Source: Bacteroidales bacterium
GTDB taxonomy: Bacteria; Bacteroidota; Bacteroidia; Bacteroidales; Muribaculaceae
Length of the DNA stretch: 43,305 nucleotides
Assembly: GCA_019416285.1 (NCBI GenBank)
Contig: DXXM01000030.1
Location: forward strand, 1-43,305
Reading direction: 5' to 3'
A program made the position numbers and the translations under genes. The notes below the pieces were generated by a model. That model was not told where the DNA came from. It ran no database searches and was given only the letters and a program-made list of their open reading frames with translations. Shown piece by piece: positions 33,646 through 43,255 of this stretch (positions are counted from its first letter, which is position 1; the number at the start of each line of letters is the position of its first letter).

Positions 33646-35067
33646 ATGATTCTCAATGGTAAAAAGGTCAGTGCAGGCTGGCTGTTCGTATTGGTGGCGC
33701 TCATCGCACTTAGTGTCATGGGGCTGCAGACAGAGTTTTCGGATAATCTGTTCGACCTTCCAGGCGACCATCTCTGGGCTAATGTAGCCTGGATGATAAC
33801 CGCCACGATTTTTGTGCTGATGATGACTCCCGGTCTATCGTTTTTCTACGGCGGCATGGTGCGTCCCAAGAATGTCATTTCGACCATGCTTCAGAGCTTC
33901 ATCGTGATGGGCTTCGTGAGTGTAATCTGGGTGATTTTCGGTTTCGGTCTCGCTTTCGGCGATGACATAGCCCACGTCATCGGCAATCCCACAGACTTTT
34001 TTATGATGAGAAATGTTGGTGTCAACAATGTCACAGAGGCCGGCGACTCGTCGCAGATAGGTCTCGTCACCACCACCATACCTCTGGCGCTTTTCGCACT
34101 CTTTCAGATGAAATTCGCCATTATCACCCCCTCGCTTATCACCGGTGCTTTTGCCGAGCGCGTCCATTTCTCGGGCTATCTGCTTTTCATGGTGCTCTGG
34201 ACCATTGTGGTCTACTGCCCGCTCGCACACTGCACATGGCACCCCGAAGGACTTTTCGGCATGATGCACGTCCATGACTATGCCGGCGGCATCGTGGTCC
34301 ACGCCGCTTCCGGTATCGCCGCTCTTGCCGGAGCTATGTTTCTCGGGCGCCGTCGTCCCAGCACCGACAGCAACAAGCCTGCCAATGTGCCCTTCGTGCT
34401 CCTCGGTGCGGCTCTTCTTTGGCTCGGCTGGTTCGGATTCAACGGCGGAAGCTCCCTTGCTGCCGACGGCATAGCGGTGTCCGCCTTCCTCAACACCAAC
34501 ACCGCCGCAGCTACCGCAATGGTGGCGTGGATTGCACTCGACGCCATCCGCGGCCACAAGCCCTCGGCCATGGGTGCGGCAATCGGCGCCGTGGTCGGTC
34601 TCGTGGCCATCACTCCCTGTGCCGGATGGGTCACTGCCGGACAGAGCATTTTCATCGCGCTTTTCATCACTGTGTGCTGCAATATGGCAGTGGCATGGAA
34701 GGGCTACAGCAATCTCCTTGACGATGCCCTCGACGTATTCCCGACCCACGGTCTCGGCGGGATCATAGGCACGGTGCTTACCGGTATCTTCGCCTACGAC
34801 TTCTTTGCCCGCACCGATCCTGACATGATTTCACGCAGCGAATTTTTCTGGAACCATATCATCGTTCTTGCGATAGTGTTCGTCTACACCTTCATCATGA
34901 GCTACGGTCTTTACTGGCTCACCGACAAAATCATCCCTATGCGCGTTTCGGGCTGGAACGAGAAGGTCGGCCTGGACTCGTCGCAGCACGGCGAGGAATA
35001 CGGCAACGAAGGCGCCCTCGAACTCCCAACCGACAGCGACTGGTTCAAAGGTGTCGAAGAAAATTGA
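33646..35067 (+). CDS. amtB: Ammonium transporter (473 aa)
   Basis: Inner-membrane Amt/MEP/Rh family channel. After a first helix (about 9-28) come the signature MTPGLSFFYGGMVRPKNV (about 64-81), CPLAHCTWHPEG, HDYAGGIVVHAASGIAAL (one pore His), LLWLGWFGFNGGS and a later DVFPTHGLGGIIG (second pore His). About 11-12 helices are expected. The tail is charged and short. No PII regulator gene (glnK) is adjacent. It is followed by gltB after 55 bp, coupling uptake to assimilation. Confidence 0.97.
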   Translation: MILNGKKVSAGWLFVLVALIALSVMGLQTEFSDNLFDLPGDHLWANVAWMITATIFVLMMTPGLSFFYGGMVRPKNVISTMLQSFIVMGFVSVIWVIFGFGLAFGDDIAHVIGNPTDFFMMRNVGVNNVTEAGDSSQIGLVTTTIPLALFALFQMKFAIITPSLITGAFAERVHFSGYLLFMVLWTIVVYCPLAHCTWHPEGLFGMMHVHDYAGGIVVHAASGIAALAGAMFLGRRRPSTDSNKPANVPFVLLGAALLWLGWFGFNGGSSLAADGIAVSAFLNTNTAAATAMVAWIALDAIRGHKPSAMGAAIGAVVGLVAITPCAGWVTAGQSIFIALFITVCCNMAVAWKGYSNLLDDALDVFPTHGLGGIIGTVLTGIFAYDFFARTDPDMISRSEFFWNHIIVLAIVFVYTFIMSYGLYWLTDKIIPMRVSGWNEKVGLDSSQHGEEYGNEGALELPTDSDWFKGVEEN

Positions 35068-35122
35068 TTCATTGCTCTTCTCCATTCATCAGATATTGAT
35101 AATCCATTACACATATTGATAT

Positions 35123-38100
35123 ATGCAGATGTTATCCCCTACAAAAAAAGGACTCTATGACCCGCGCTTCGAGCATGATGCTTGTGGCGTGGGCCTACTT
35201 GTGAATGTGCGTGGCATCAAGTCACATCATCTTGTGGAAAAAGGCTTGCAGGTGCTCGAACACATGGTTCACCGCGGGGCCGAGGGCGCGGATCCAAAGA
35301 CGGGCGACGGTGCGGGTATCATGGTTCAGATTCCCCATGAGTTCATACTCCTCCAGGGCATCCCCGTCCCTGAGAAGGGGCGCTACGGCACCGGTCTCGT
35401 GTTCCTTCCGCGCAACGAGGATTCCAAGCAGATAATCCTCGGCATCATCGAGCGCGAGGCGGTGGAACTCGGGCTGAAACTCATAGCCGTGCGCGATGTC
35501 CCCACCAACAATGAGCAGCTCGGATCGGTGGCTCGCGCGGCCGAACCCGTAATCAAACAGATTTTCGTCTCCGACGAGGAGAGCGACGAACCGGTGGAGA
35601 TACGTCTCTATCTTCTTCGCAAGGCCGTGGAGCGCAAGGTGCGCTCGCTGTCGCTCGAAGGCAAGGATGATTTCTACATCGTCTCGCTCTCGTCGCGCAT
35701 CATCATATACAAAGGTATGCTTTCGAGCCTGCAGTTGCGCTACTATTTTCCGGACCTCATGAATCCGCGCTTTACCACTGCCATGGCTCTCGTACATTCC
35801 CGTTTCAGCACCAACACCTTCCCGACATGGTCGCTCGCGCAGCCTTTCAGAATGTTGGGTCACAACGGTGAGATTAATACCATTCAGGGCAACCGCCTGT
35901 GGATGAAGGCTCGCGAGTGCATGCTCCGTCCCGCCGCTTTCGGCGACCGCGACATGACTCCAATCGTGCAGCCCGGCATGAGCGATTCGGCCTCGCTTGA
36001 CAATGTGCTCGAATTTTTCGTCATGGCCGGCATGAGTCTGCCGCACGCGCTTGCGATGCTTATTCCGGAGTCATTCAACGACAAGAACCCGATTTCGCCC
36101 GAGCTCAAGGCTTTCTATGAATACAACTCCATTCTCATGGAGGCATGGGACGGTCCTGCGGCCCTTCTTTTCAGCGATGGCCGCTATGCCGGCGGCATGC
36201 TCGACCGCAACGGCCTGCGTCCTGCCCGCTATCTCATCACAACCAACGACACCGTAGTGCTCGCCTCGGAAATGGGTGTGCTTCCCTTCGAGGCTTCGGA
36301 GGTGAAGGAGAAAGGGCGTCTGCGTCCCGGCAAGATGATGATGGTTGACATGGAGAAGGGCAAAATCTATCAGGACGCGGAGCTGAAAGAGGCCCTCGCA
36401 TCCGAGTTTCCTTACCGCGACTGGCTCTCGCGCAACCGCATCAGCCTCGACAATATCAGCAGCGGCCGCAAGGTCGACAATACCGTGGCCGGTTTCAGCC
36501 GGTTGCTCCACACTTTCCTCTACAACCGCGAGGAGGTCGAGAAAATCATTACTCCGATGCTCACCGACGCGAAAGAGCCCGTCAATTCGATGGGCAAGGA
36601 CACGCCGATAGCTGTCCTTTCCGACGAACCCCAGCTTCTTTTCAATTATTTCCGTCAGCATTTCGCCCAGGTGACCAACCCGGCCATCGACCCGCTCCGC
36701 GAGGAGCTCGTCATGAGCCTCGACAGCTACATCGGAGCCGTGAAGCTCAATCTTCTCGATCCCTCGCCAGAATTGTGTAAGATGGTGCTTCTCAAGCGCC
36801 CCATCATCACCAACCGCGAGCTCGACCTGCTCTGCAACCTGCGCTACAAAGGCTTCAACACCCGCAAGCTCTCCATGACATTCCCCGCCGCCGAGGGACA
36901 CGAAGGGCTCGTCAAGGCCGTGGAGCGTCTTTGCCGCGAGGCTGAACAGGCCGTCGACGAAGGCTGCAACTATGTGGTCCTCTCGGACCGCGGAGTGGAT
37001 GCCGAAAACGCTCCCATCCCCTCGCTGCTCGCTACCTCTGCCGTACACCATCATCTCATCGACTGCAAGAAGCGCGTGCAGACGGCCCTCATCATCGAGA
37101 CTGCCGATGCCCGCGAGGTGATGCACTTCGCGCTCCTCACCGGTTATGGCGCCAGCGCGGTAAATCCCTATCTCGCTTTCGCCGTAATCGACAACCTTGT
37201 GAAGCGTCATGACATCCAGCTCGACTTTGACACCGCTTCCAAAAACTATATCAAGGCCATCGACAAAGGTTTGCTCAAAGTCATGTCGAAAATGGGTATT
37301 TCGACCCTTACGAGCTACAAGGGCGCCCAGCTTTTCGAGGCTGTGGGCCTTGCCGACGGGGTTTGCAGCGAATACTTCGGAGATACAGTCAGCAAAATCG
37401 GTGGCGTCGACATCCGCCATATCACCGCCGACATCGTGGGCGCGCATGCCGAGGCCTTCGACGAGGATTTCGATACCGAGGCTCCTCTGCCATTCATCGG
37501 ACAGTATTCTTTCCGCAAGGACGGAGAGTCACACGCCTGGAATCCCGAGACTATCGCCACACTTCAGCTTGCCACCCGTCTCGGCAGCTACAAGAAGTTC
37601 AAGGAATACACTTCGCTTGTCGACAACAAGCCCAAACCCATCTTTATCCGCGATTTCCTCGATTTCCGCAAGGGTGAGCCGATTCCGGTCGACGAGGTCG
37701 AGTCGGAGGAGGCCATCATGAAGCGATTCGTGACCGGCGCCATGTCATTCGGCTCCATCAGCCGTGAGGCTCACGAGGCTCTCGGCATCGCCATGAACGC
37801 CATCGGAGCCCGAAGCAACACCGGCGAGGGTGGCGAGGATCCCGAGCGTTTCAAACCGCGTGCCGACGGCTCTTCGGCCCGCTCTGCCATCAAGCAGGTG
37901 GCTTCGGGACGTTTCGGCGTGACGACAGAATATCTTGTCAATGCCGACGAAATACAGATTAAGGTGGCGCAGGGTGCCAAGCCCGGCGAGGGCGGCCAGC
38001 TTCCCGGCTTCAAGGTCGACAAGATTATCGCCAGGACCCGCCACTCCATCCCAGGCATCTCGCTCATTTCGCCTCCCCCTCACCACGACATCTATTCCAT

Positions 38101-39631
38101 CGAGGACCTCGCGCAGTTGATTTTCGACCTCAAGAATGTCAATCCTTCCGCCAATGTCAGCGTGAAGCTCGTGTCGGAGAGCGGTGTCGGCACGATTGCT
38201 GCCGGTGTCGCAAAGGCCAAGAGTGACCTTATCACCATTAGTGGCAGCGACGGAGGCACGGGTGCGTCTCCCGCAAGCTCCATCCGCTACGCCGGTGTGC
38301 CGGTTGAAATCGGCCTCGCCGAAACCCAGCAGACTCTTGTCATCAACAATCTCCGCGGCCAGGTGAAGCTCCAGGCCGACGGTCAGCTCAAAAGCGCCCG
38401 CGACGTCATCATCATGGCCATGCTTGGCGCCGAGGAATATGGTTTCGCAACGAGCGCGCTCATCGTCCTGGGCTGCGTTATGATGCGCAAGTGTCACAAA
38501 AACACCTGTCCCGTCGGTGTCGCCACTCAGAACGAGGAACTGCGCAAGCGCTTCACCGGCCGCTCGGAATACGTCATCAATTTCTTCCGTTTCCTCGCCC
38601 GCGAAATCCGCGAGACCCTTGCCGAAATGGGAGTCCGTAAGATGGACGACATCATCGGCCGCGCCGACCTCCTTTTTGTCAAGGAAGATATGACGGCCGA
38701 CAAGACTTCCGGACTCGATTTCAGCCGCATCCTATATATGCCGGAGGAGTGTCAGACAAACGCGATTATCAACGTGACCCGTCAGAAACACGACATCGAC
38801 CATGTGCTTGACCGTGAGATTATCAGCCGCGCATATCCCGCCATCGAATCCGGCATGCCTGTCGAGCTCGAATTTCCGATTACCAACACCGACCGTTCTG
38901 TCGGCGCCATGCTCTCGGGCGTGATAGCCAAGAAATTCGGCGATGCCGGACTTCCCGACAACACTATCAACTGCACTTTCAAGGGCGCCGCTGGTCAGAG
39001 CTTCGGAGCCTTCCTTGCCCACGGAATCACTTTCCGTCTCGAAGGTGACGCCAACGACTATGTGGGCAAAGGTCTCTCGGGCGGCAAGATTGTCATCGTG
39101 CCCCCGGCCGGGTCGGTGTTCGCTCCCGAAGCCAATATCATCGCGGGCAATACTATACTCTACGGTGCCACTGCCGGCGAAATCTACATCAACGGTCGTG
39201 TAGGCGAGCGCTTCTGTGTACGCAACTCAGGCGCTACCGCCATTGTCGAAGGCGTGGGCGACCACTGCTGCGAATACATGACCGGCGGCCGCACCGTGGT
39301 GCTCGGTACCACAGGACGAAACTTCGCGGCCGGTATGAGCGGCGGCATAGCCTACGTCTGGAATCCAGACGGCAATTTCGACTACTTCTGCAACATGGAG
39401 ATGGTCGAGCTCTCGCTCATCGAGGAGATGGCCGACAACCGTGAGCTCTACCGGCTCATCGGCAACCATTTCCGCCACACCCACAGCCCCCTCGCAGCCG
39501 CGATGCTCGACAACTGGGACAAGTATGTCGACCAGTTCATCAAGGTTATACCCATCGAGTATAAAAAGGTGCTCCATGACGAAAAAGTAGCCAACCTTGA
39601 GCGTCGTATAGCCTCCATGCAGGTAGACTGA
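35123..39631 (+). CDS. gltB: Glutamate synthase large subunit (1502 aa)
   Basis: Makes glutamate from glutamine and 2-oxoglutarate. The class II amidotransferase domain starts at C21 (DACGVG), which becomes N-terminal after propeptide removal. HSRFSTNTFPTW and GHNGEINT are present. The central domain leads to the FMN-binding synthase domain with RSNTGEGGEDP, SGSDGGTGASP and the 3Fe-4S site CHKNTCPVGVATQ. The C-terminal beta-helix contains the GxxxG-type repeats (MSGGIAYVW). Full family length. It is followed by gltD and preceded by amtB, all in one direction. Confidence 0.98.
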   Translation: MQMLSPTKKGLYDPRFEHDACGVGLLVNVRGIKSHHLVEKGLQVLEHMVHRGAEGADPKTGDGAGIMVQIPHEFILLQGIPVPEKGRYGTGLVFLPRNEDSKQIILGIIEREAVELGLKLIAVRDVPTNNEQLGSVARAAEPVIKQIFVSDEESDEPVEIRLYLLRKAVERKVRSLSLEGKDDFYIVSLSSRIIIYKGMLSSLQLRYYFPDLMNPRFTTAMALVHSRFSTNTFPTWSLAQPFRMLGHNGEINTIQGNRLWMKARECMLRPAAFGDRDMTPIVQPGMSDSASLDNVLEFFVMAGMSLPHALAMLIPESFNDKNPISPELKAFYEYNSILMEAWDGPAALLFSDGRYAGGMLDRNGLRPARYLITTNDTVVLASEMGVLPFEASEVKEKGRLRPGKMMMVDMEKGKIYQDAELKEALASEFPYRDWLSRNRISLDNISSGRKVDNTVAGFSRLLHTFLYNREEVEKIITPMLTDAKEPVNSMGKDTPIAVLSDEPQLLFNYFRQHFAQVTNPAIDPLREELVMSLDSYIGAVKLNLLDPSPELCKMVLLKRPIITNRELDLLCNLRYKGFNTRKLSMTFPAAEGHEGLVKAVERLCREAEQAVDEGCNYVVLSDRGVDAENAPIPSLLATSAVHHHLIDCKKRVQTALIIETADAREVMHFALLTGYGASAVNPYLAFAVIDNLVKRHDIQLDFDTASKNYIKAIDKGLLKVMSKMGISTLTSYKGAQLFEAVGLADGVCSEYFGDTVSKIGGVDIRHITADIVGAHAEAFDEDFDTEAPLPFIGQYSFRKDGESHAWNPETIATLQLATRLGSYKKFKEYTSLVDNKPKPIFIRDFLDFRKGEPIPVDEVESEEAIMKRFVTGAMSFGSISREAHEALGIAMNAIGARSNTGEGGEDPERFKPRADGSSARSAIKQVASGRFGVTTEYLVNADEIQIKVAQGAKPGEGGQLPGFKVDKIIARTRHSIPGISLISPPPHHDIYSIEDLAQLIFDLKNVNPSANVSVKLVSESGVGTIAAGVAKAKSDLITISGSDGGTGASPASSIRYAGVPVEIGLAETQQTLVINNLRGQVKLQADGQLKSARDVIIMAMLGAEEYGFATSALIVLGCVMMRKCHKNTCPVGVATQNEELRKRFTGRSEYVINFFRFLAREIRETLAEMGVRKMDDIIGRADLLFVKEDMTADKTSGLDFSRILYMPEECQTNAIINVTRQKHDIDHVLDREIISRAYPAIESGMPVELEFPITNTDRSVGAMLSGVIAKKFGDAGLPDNTINCTFKGAAGQSFGAFLAHGITFRLEGDANDYVGKGLSGGKIVIVPPAGSVFAPEANIIAGNTILYGATAGEIYINGRVGERFCVRNSGATAIVEGVGDHCCEYMTGGRTVVLGTTGRNFAAGMSGGIAYVWNPDGNFDYFCNMEMVELSLIEEMADNRELYRLIGNHFRHTHSPLAAAMLDNWDKYVDQFIKVIPIEYKKVLHDEKVANLERRIASMQVD

Positions 39632-39685
39632 TGGCGAGTGTCTGATACACAACTCTTAAAAACTTCAACAAAACAACGAAAAATC

Positions 39686-41113
39686 ATGGGAAATCCCACT
39701 GCATTTCTAAATATACCGCGCAAGGAGGCGGGCTATCGTCCCGTCCATGACCGCGTCAACGACTATGGTGAGGTAGAGCAGACTCTCAACACCGAGGACC
39801 GCCGCCTGCAGGCTTCGCGCTGCATGGAGTGCGGAGTTCCGTTCTGCCACTGGAGTTGTCCGCTCGGCAACCGTCAACCCGAATGGCAGGACCGCCTTTA
39901 CAAAAATGACATCAAGGGCGCTTACGAGCTGTTGACTCAGACCGACGACTTCCCTGAGTTCACGGGCCGCGTCTGTCCCGCTCTCTGCGAGAAGGGCTGT
40001 GTGCTCAACAAGCAGCATGAGCCCGTAACCATCCGCGAGAACGAGGCCGCTATCGTGGAGCGCGCTTTCAGCGAGGGCTATGTCAAAGCCCGTCCTCCCA
40101 GGAAGCGCACCGGCTTCCGTGTGGCTGTCGTGGGCTCGGGACCAGCCGGACTCGCCTGCGCCAATCAGCTCAACCGCCGCGGCCACTCGGTCATTGTGTT
40201 TGAGAAAAACGAGGCACCCGGCGGACTTCTCCGCTTCGGCATACCCGATTTCAAGCTCAACAAGAGCGTGATTGACCGCCGTCTCGACCTTCTCCGAGAG
40301 GAGGGCATTGAGTTCAGATGCGGAGTGAAGGTGGGTGATGACGTAGCTATCGAAAGTCTGCTCGATGAATTTGATGCCGTCTGCCTTGCGATGGGAGCCG
40401 AGGTGCCCCGCGATCTCAAGGTGGAGGGACGCGAGCTGAAAGGCGTGCATTTTGCCCTTGAGCTTCTTCAGCAGCAGAACCGCGTCAACGCCGGGGCCGA
40501 AGTGAGTCGCGCGGACAGAATTTCGGCCAAGAATAAGAATGTACTTGTCATAGGTGGCGGTGACACCGGCAGCGACTGCGTCGGCACCGCCCGTCGCCAG
40601 GGGGCGCGCTCGGTCACTCAGATTGAAATTATGCCAAAACCGCCGGTAGGCGAAAATCCGGCCACCCCCTGGCCTTATTATCCCATGATTCTCAAGACTT
40701 CGAGCAGCCATCTCGAAGGCTGCGAGCGCCGATGGCTTCTCGACACCCGCCGTTTCGTGCCTGACGAGGAGGGACGTGTCAAGGAGGTTGTCGTGGAAGA
40801 GGTCGAGTGGGAGAAAGACCCCGAAACCGGCCGCATGAATCTCATACACACGGGTAAGACGGAGACCATCAAGGCCGAACTCGTACTTCTCGCCATGGGT
40901 TTCACAAATCCTGTGCCTGAGGGCGTAATTGACGTGCTCGGGCTCGAAAAGGATGCACGCGGCAATGTCAAGGTCAACTCTCTCGGCCAGTCGAGCAACC
41001 CGAAGGTGTTCGCCGCCGGCGACGTCTCTACCGGCGCCTCCCTCGTGGTCCGTTGCATCGCCTCCGGTCGCCACGCCGCCCAATCCATATACAACTACCT
41101 CACCGGTAAGTAA
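39686..41113 (+). CDS. gltD: Glutamate synthase small subunit (475 aa)
   Basis: NAD(P)H-oxidising FAD and Fe-S subunit that feeds electrons to GltB. The N-terminal Cys-rich region has CMECGVPFCHWSCPLGN and CPALCEKGC, ligands of two 4Fe-4S clusters. The FAD fold is VAVVGSGPAGLACANQL, the NADPH fold is NVLVIGGGDTGSDC, and the closing motif is VFAAGDVSTGASLVV. The frame opens upstream at a GTG (39638). The ATG at 39686 starts the conserved MGNPTAFLNIPR and is preferred, leaving 54 bp after gltB. Confidence 0.97.
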   Translation: MGNPTAFLNIPRKEAGYRPVHDRVNDYGEVEQTLNTEDRRLQASRCMECGVPFCHWSCPLGNRQPEWQDRLYKNDIKGAYELLTQTDDFPEFTGRVCPALCEKGCVLNKQHEPVTIRENEAAIVERAFSEGYVKARPPRKRTGFRVAVVGSGPAGLACANQLNRRGHSVIVFEKNEAPGGLLRFGIPDFKLNKSVIDRRLDLLREEGIEFRCGVKVGDDVAIESLLDEFDAVCLAMGAEVPRDLKVEGRELKGVHFALELLQQQNRVNAGAEVSRADRISAKNKNVLVIGGGDTGSDCVGTARRQGARSVTQIEIMPKPPVGENPATPWPYYPMILKTSSSHLEGCERRWLLDTRRFVPDEEGRVKEVVVEEVEWEKDPETGRMNLIHTGKTETIKAELVLLAMGFTNPVPEGVIDVLGLEKDARGNVKVNSLGQSSNPKVFAAGDVSTGASLVVRCIASGRHAAQSIYNYLTGK

Positions 41114-41125
41114 TTCGTTCATCCA

Positions 41126-41166
41126 ATTTCGGCCTGTAGTATGAACTATCTGCTACAGGCTGAAAT
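41126..41166. terminator. Hairpin 1 after gltD
   Basis: ATTTCGGCCTGTAG (41126-41139) pairs with CTACAGGCTGAAAT (41153-41166), 14 bp with one G-T pair and a 13-base loop, starting 12 bp past the gltD stop. It is likely a terminator or mRNA 3-prime end. No U run follows. It shares its last bases with the next hairpin. Confidence 0.6.
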
Positions 41167-41228
41167 TATTAGGTACAGTTCCTAAGTCTGCATTTCCATT
41201 GCAAACATAGGAACTGTGCCTAATAATT
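41164..41228. repeat. Hairpin 2: 21-bp inverted repeat between gltD and the sigma gene
   Basis: Arms at 41164-41184 (starting AATTATTAGG) and 41208-41228 (ending CCTAATAATT) are complementary at all 21 positions, counting one G-T pair, around a 23-base loop. It overlaps hairpin 1 by three bases, so the two cannot both be fully formed. It could be a bidirectional terminator, a remnant of a small mobile element, or an RNA switch. Confidence 0.6.
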
Positions 41229-41283
41229 CTCTCATGATAATTCCCTAAAGGCCAATCATATCAAAAATATTGTAAAAAATTTT

Positions 41284-41291
41284 TACCTTTG
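41284..41291 (+). promoter_or_regulatory. -7 element of the ECF sigma gene
   Basis: TACCTTTG matches TAnnTTTG and lies 38 bp before the preferred ATG. A TTTG box at the expected spacing is not evident. Confidence 0.5.
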
Positions 41292-41329
41292 GGGTTAGGT
41301 TTTTGCCGATTGGCGTGTCTTATGGGTGT

Positions 41330-41821
41330 ATGACGAACAAAAATGACATAGAAAAGCTCTTCCGGACGCATTACGAGATGCTTCATCGCCTGGCCAGGAT
41401 ATTGCTCCACGATTCTGACCTCGCTCACGACATCGTCCATGATGTGTTCGCCTCACTCATCAACAGCGGCGACGACTGCTCGGGCATCACAGGCGCCTAC
41501 CTTCTCTCGTCGGTGCGCAACCGCTGTCTCAACCACATCCGCAACGCGGGTGCCCGCGAGCGCATCCACTCGCTCTACCTCCTCGAACAGAGCGAATATG
41601 ATACCGACGACTGGCCCGACGAGGAGACAGTGGCCACTGTCGACCGTATCATGGATGACTGTCTGACCGACCGTTGCCGCCTGGTGGTCGACATGCGCTT
41701 TACCGGCGGATTGAGCTACGCGGCGATTGCCTCGGCATTGGGAATAAGTGAGGTTGCCGTCTATAAACATCTTCGTCATGCCATCGAAACCATACGCAAA
41801 AACCTAAGAGAAAATGGATAA
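41330..41821 (+). CDS. ECF-family RNA polymerase sigma factor (163 aa)
   Basis: Regulator that would activate its own cluster or linked outer-membrane genes when released by the anti-sigma protein. Region 2 includes the helix with HDSDLAHDIVHDVFASLI (about residues 27-44). Region 4 has LSYAAIASALGISEVAVYKHLRHA near the C-terminus (helix-turn-helix). ATG 41330 is preferred over a TTG at 41303. The end overlaps the next gene by 8 bp. It belongs to the Bacteroidales group of sigma factors paired with FecR-like proteins and TonB-dependent receptors. Confidence 0.93.
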   Translation: MTNKNDIEKLFRTHYEMLHRLARILLHDSDLAHDIVHDVFASLINSGDDCSGITGAYLLSSVRNRCLNHIRNAGARERIHSLYLLEQSEYDTDDWPDEETVATVDRIMDDCLTDRCRLVVDMRFTGGLSYAAIASALGISEVAVYKHLRHAIETIRKNLRENG

Positions 41822-42512
41822 GTACGATTTAGTCCTTGACATCATCGGGCATCCGGAGAAATATTCTCCGGAACAGCTTGAAAAACTCCTGTCCGACCCC
41901 GAGACAAAGAGTATATATGAGATTGTAAGCCTCACATCCTCGGCAGCAAACTCCACAAACCTTGTCACGCCTGAAGAAATCGACCGGGAATGGCGCCGAC
42001 TCGAAAGCAGGCTGCAATTCACGGAAACGCCGGTCGCAGATGAAGAGGCCGGAAAGAGCCGGTCAGCGCAGCCCCGATTCCTCTACTTCTTCCGCAGTCG
42101 TGCGGCCGCAGTCGCCGCCGTTACGCTGACTTCTCTGGTCGCCGTGGCTATCGGTGTCGGCATGAAATACGGTTTCGGAGAGAAGGAGAGCACTGCATCC
42201 GTGACCGGAGAGTATCAGCGTGAGGGTGCGGTAATCTCTGCTGTGGCAGGTGATAGCGCTGTCAGCACTCTCGCCGATTCTGTTGCGGCAGACCTCACTC
42301 CTGTGGTGTTTGAGAACGAGACTCTTGAGACTCTTCTCTCGCGCATTGCTTCGGCTCATGGTGCAAAGGTGCTCATAACTCCATCCAAGGCCTCACTCCG
42401 CCTCTATTTCAAGTGGAATCCGGGGGAACCGCTTGATGAAGTGGTGGCCCGGCTCAATAATTTCGAGCAGATTGATATAACCCTCGAGGGTAAAACAATA
42501 AAAGTAGACTGA
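41814..42512 (+). CDS. FecR-like anti-sigma factor with DUF4974-like C-terminus (232 aa)
   Basis: Likely single-pass inner-membrane anti-sigma protein. The N-terminal cytoplasmic part (about 1-95) should bind the sigma factor. One membrane helix lies at about 97-117 (AAAVAAVTLTSLVAVAIGVG). The periplasmic tail (about 165-232) has the DUF4974/STN-like pattern: VFENETLETLLSRIA ... LYFKWNPGEPLDEVVARLNNFEQI. The central FecR domain is mostly missing, so it is a short version. It overlaps the sigma gene by 8 bp and is followed by the receptor gene after 2 bp. Confidence 0.85.
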   Translation: MDKYDLVLDIIGHPEKYSPEQLEKLLSDPETKSIYEIVSLTSSAANSTNLVTPEEIDREWRRLESRLQFTETPVADEEAGKSRSAQPRFLYFFRSRAAAVAAVTLTSLVAVAIGVGMKYGFGEKESTASVTGEYQREGAVISAVAGDSAVSTLADSVAADLTPVVFENETLETLLSRIASAHGAKVLITPSKASLRLYFKWNPGEPLDEVVARLNNFEQIDITLEGKTIKVD

Positions 42513-42514
42513 CA

Positions 42515-43255
42515 ATGAAAAGGACTGTTATTGTTTTGGTGGCCGCGGCGCTTATGCTGTGTGCCGAGGCTCGCACATTCGAATATGTTTTCAAGGACAC
42601 ACCGATTTCCCAAGCTCTCACCCGTATTGTCAGAGAGCATCCTGAGCTCGATATCAGTTTCATTTACAATGAACTCGACAACTACAAGACCAACACTGTG
42701 GTCCGCGCCGACGACCCCTCCGATGCCGTCCGTCAGCTTGTGAGCTACAATCCCGTGTCGGTGATGACTGTCGGCAACCAGATTTTTGTTGAAGCGCTTC
42801 AGAAGGGTAAGTACAAATACACCGGCCGCGTTGTCGACGAGCATGGCGAGACCGTCCCCTTTGCTTCGGTGATGCTTCTTGCTCCGCGAGATTCAAGTGT
42901 CGTTACTTACGGCACGACCGATACCGAAGGCCGTTTTTCAATTCCCTGCGACCGCCGCAATGTGATTGTGAAACTCAGCGGAGTAGGCTATCGGGTGGGA
43001 TACCGCACTGCCGACAGCTTCAATCTCGGCGACCTCCTGCTTGCATCAAACTCAATCGACCTCAAGGGCGTCACTGTCGAGGCCAGCAGTTCCTACGTGG
43101 CCTCCGACCGCTCGGTCTATACTCCGACATCCCGTCAGAAACGCGTGGCACAGGACGCTACCGACCTGCTCAAAGTAATGGCTATGCCTGAAATCAATAT
43201 CGACCCGTCGTCAAATTCAGTGACAACAAATACAGGCCAGTCAGTTCCCATATAA
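42515..43255 (+). pseudogene. Outer-membrane receptor (STN + carboxypeptidase-like + start of plug), broken after 246 codons
   Basis: Signal peptide 1-20, STN-like domain about 25-95 (YVFKDTPISQALTRI), and a carboxypeptidase-regulatory-like domain about 98-185 (YTGRVVDEHGETVPFASVML). The start of a plug-like region follows, with SVYTPTSRQKRVAQDATDLL at about 204-223. The frame then reads NTGQSVPI and stops at 43253-43255, where relatives would continue into the plug and a beta-barrel of several hundred residues. The DNA after about 43247 is abruptly AT-rich with stops in all frames. The third gene of a sigma/anti-sigma set is normally an intact receptor, so this one looks disrupted. Confidence 0.8.

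Noticed and set aside
33835..34749. 304-aa reading frame opposite amtB
   Set aside because: It is a shadow of a highly conserved ammonium transporter gene, with low-complexity His/Gly/Glu composition and no start context.
36071..37447. 458-aa reading frame opposite gltB
   Set aside because: It is antisense to the conserved glutamate synthase frame; its length reflects high GC at third codon positions.
39638..39685. GTG-extended start of gltD
   Set aside because: The extra 16 residues are not conserved-looking, and the ATG at 39686 opens the family N-terminus.
39707..41122. 471-aa reading frame opposite gltD
   Set aside because: It is antisense to a clearly recognised enzyme with matching Fe-S, FAD and NADPH motifs.
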